From IMG/VR virus record IMGVR_UViG_3300034062_001424, positions 1 to 22,960 of that record: a stretch of 22,960 bases of DNA, one strand, 5' to 3'. A model generated the notes under the pieces. It worked only from the letters and a program-made list of their open reading frames with translations. It made no database searches and was not told the DNA's origin. This document shows, one piece after another, positions 21,972-22,960 of this stretch (position 1 is its first letter; each line of letters opens with the position of its first letter). The stretch is from a virus. The position numbers were made by a program, and so were the translations under genes.

Positions 21972-22165
21972 GTCTTCTCGTCTCCGTATGAGTGAAGCTC
22001 AGCGTGATGATCGGCGCAAAGAGGAACAGCCCAATCATCGCCGCTCTTCTTCCCCATCGCGGAGGGTTCGGCAAACATCAGGTGATGCGCCTGCGACCAC
22101 CGCTGGCATATCAGACAGCCCTGTGTCCGGACCCACGAGAGACGCTTGTTGTCCTTGCTTCTCAC
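21887..22165 (-). CDS. HNH / DUF968-like nuclease
   Basis: A 92-residue protein from a GTG at 22165, which has GGGAG 7 bases upstream. Zinc and active-site pattern: C17-x2-C20 (GCLICQRW), A-H27-H28-L, DDWAVPLC50-x2-H53-H54 and then AELHSYG, with a WWDL segment after. This arrangement of CxxC, HH and CxxHH is that of small phage HNH-type nucleases of the DUF968 / Ref-like kind, which act on DNA during recombination or packaging. Other possible starts are TTG codons at 22168 and 22201; the frame is closed by TAG at 22207-22205. A short overlapping ORF lies upstream in another frame. Confidence 0.75.
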   Translation of the reverse strand: MRSKDNKRLSWVRTQGCLICQRWSQAHHLMFAEPSAMGKKSGDDWAVPLCADHHAELHSYGDEKTWWDLKGVDPVEWCERRGSKRSTPTMLD

Positions 22166-22241
22166 CAAGCGTCTCCCTGTTCCTCTCAAGCCATTCGACA
22201 AGATCTATCTGTCGAGGATCAGTGCGGTATGTGTGTCCCAT
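22035..22241 (-). CDS. Possible small ORF overlapping the HNH gene
   Basis: A 68-codon frame beginning MGHTYRTDPRQIDLVEWLER at an ATG with GGAGAG about 8 bases upstream, 18 bases after the SSB-like gene's stop. The first 28 residues look like a normal helical protein, while the rest overlaps the HNH gene in another frame and reads like a shadow. It may be a short coupled gene, a leader peptide, or the N-terminus of the HNH protein joined by a +1 frameshift. I recognise no family. Confidence 0.35.
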   Translation of the reverse strand: MGHTYRTDPRQIDLVEWLERNRETLGEKQGQQASLVGPDTGLSDMPAVVAGASPDVCRTLRDGEEERR

Positions 22242-22259
22242 TGCCGCACTCTCCGAAGA

Positions 22260-22535
22260 TCAGAAGGGAATGTCGTCGTCAAAAGCCATCTTCGGCTTCG
22301 GCTTTTCCTGCTGCTTGTTCTCAGAAAGCTGGATCGAATAGAACTTCCCGTTCCTGCCTTCCTTGACCCAGCCAGCCATCCGCATCTTCAGCGGCTCGTT
22401 CTTCTTGGCAAGCTCGACCAGCGCCTTCAGCGTCTCCATGTTGATCTCAACGTCGCCGCTGAGATCGGGGGAGCTTTCCTTCGTCTTGTTGCGGTTCATG
22501 AAGAGAGCGCCGCCGTAGTACTTCTTAGTTTCCAT
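22260..22535 (-). CDS. SSB-like phage protein with acidic tail
   Basis: A 91-residue protein with AAGGAG 7-8 bases before its ATG. It reads ETKKYYGGALFMNRNKTKES, PDLSGDVEINMETLKALVEL, MRMAGWVKEGRNGKFYSIQL, then a Lys/Pro/Gln linker and the C-terminus MAFDDDIPF. A DDDIPF-type acidic end is the hallmark of bacterial and phage single-stranded DNA-binding proteins, where it recruits repair and replication partners. The AGW(V/I)KE...GKFYSIQL strand pair is typical of small phage OB-fold-like proteins. It lies directly after the annealing protein, overlapping it by 11 bases, which fits joint action on single-stranded DNA. The OB fold itself is inferred. Confidence 0.75.
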   Translation of the reverse strand: METKKYYGGALFMNRNKTKESSPDLSGDVEINMETLKALVELAKKNEPLKMRMAGWVKEGRNGKFYSIQLSENKQQEKPKPKMAFDDDIPF

Positions 22536-22960
22536 CAGACTTCTCCTTCTTGAGTTCTTCCTTGCGCTTGGTGAAGGCGGCAGTCGCGCGCTTCAGCGCT
22601 TCGGGTGCGTGTTCCTTGAGGACATTCCGGGCCTCGTAGTTCTCGGACCAGAAGTCCTTAAGCTCGTTCTCGCTCTGGCAAGTCCCAGCGAACGTCACGA
22701 AGGTGGCCTCGATCTGCTTGATCTTCTCGCTATCAGCAGCCGGGACTTCCTTCGGCGCAGCCTTCATCTCCGAGCCAATGATGTCAGCCGGGTTCGTCTC
22801 GTCCGCGTCCCCGTCCTTCTCGCCCGTAGCGACGGAGAACAACTGACGCATGAACACCTTGTCCAGATAGGACATGGCAGAACCAACGGTCTGTGCCCCC
22901 TGGATCGGGTGGATGATCGTGAGGGTGGTGAAGTCCTTGATGAAGTCACCCTTCACATGC
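22525..22960 (-). CDS. erf: ERF-type single-strand annealing protein, 5' end missing
   Basis: The frame is open to the right edge (first full codon at 22959), so the N-terminus is outside; about 144 residues are seen. The segment TTLTIIHPIQGAQTVGSAMS followed by YLDKVFMRQLFSVATGEKDG matches the ERF recombinase core (Q-x-x-GSA-x-(T/S)Y...R...L..(I/V)ATGE.D), which carries out RecA-independent annealing. The C-terminal 70 residues are helical and charged (SEKIKQIEATFVTFAGTCQS, EEALK-type helices, KRKEELKKEKSDGN). The usual TYxRRY is altered here to SYLDKVF, so the call is likely but not certain. A GTG at 22956 should not be taken as the start. Confidence 0.7.
   Translation of the reverse strand, partial: HVKGDFIKDFTTLTIIHPIQGAQTVGSAMSYLDKVFMRQLFSVATGEKDGDADETNPADIIGSEMKAAPKEVPAADSEKIKQIEATFVTFAGTCQSENELKDFWSENYEARNVLKEHAPEALKRATAAFTKRKEELKKEKSDGN

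Noticed and set aside
1-22960. tRNA genes, integrase, attachment sites or transposons
   Set aside because: No cloverleaf-like sequence, recombinase-like protein or terminal inverted repeats were recognised; coding density leaves almost no room for them.

Overview
The window is part of a tailed double-stranded DNA phage genome (or a prophage of the same kind), most like a podovirus. Evidence is the dense gene packing with 1-20 base overlaps, a long plus-strand block of tail and ejection proteins, and a minus-strand block of recombination and replication accessory genes. No host gene, integrase, tRNA or CRISPR is visible, so the host cannot be named. The base composition is moderately GC-rich, which would fit an alphaproteobacterial or similar host, but that is only a guess.

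Positions 1-5337, plus strand: receptor-binding and tail-tip genes. A fibre gene enters from the left edge and is followed by a 58-residue partner. Then come a C1q-like jelly-roll protein, an XkdW-like small protein, a full-length paralogue of the first fibre, and a second copy of the small partner (59 residues). Next are a protein of nine 20-residue repeats ending in four W-x-P-I motifs, a virion protein of unknown role, and a tail-collar fibre with six His-x-His pairs.

Positions 5339-20760, plus strand: tail nozzle and ejection block. A 697-residue tail or DNA-stabilisation protein and a second jelly-roll protein come first. They are followed by three Gly/Ala/Gln-rich internal virion proteins, with a small GNAT-like protein between the first two. 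The block ends in a giant 2775-residue protein. This giant carries N-terminal tandem repeats, a Gly/Ala-rich hydrophobic region, a duplicated 106-residue helical module, an HExxH metalloprotease-like domain, a segment that may be glycosylase-like, a small alpha/beta segment, and a C-terminal region like the large-polyvalent-protein-associated domains. Five copies of a (Q/E)ASAR motif sit between these parts, written with different codons each time. This is the most interesting signal in the window. It suggests a multi-domain polyprotein, possibly cut into separate effectors when it is ejected into the cell.

Positions 20754-22960, minus strand: from the right edge inward there is an ERF-type annealing protein (cut by the edge), an SSB-like protein with an acidic DDDIPF tail, a possible short ORF, an HNH/DUF968-like nuclease, two small proteins (one DUF7303-like), a GC-rich hairpin, a protein of unknown function and a DUF6378-like protein. 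The two blocks converge tail to tail with a 7-base overlap, and both stop codons lie within a perfect 7-bp hairpin.

No stretch of more than about 60 bases is without a gene call.
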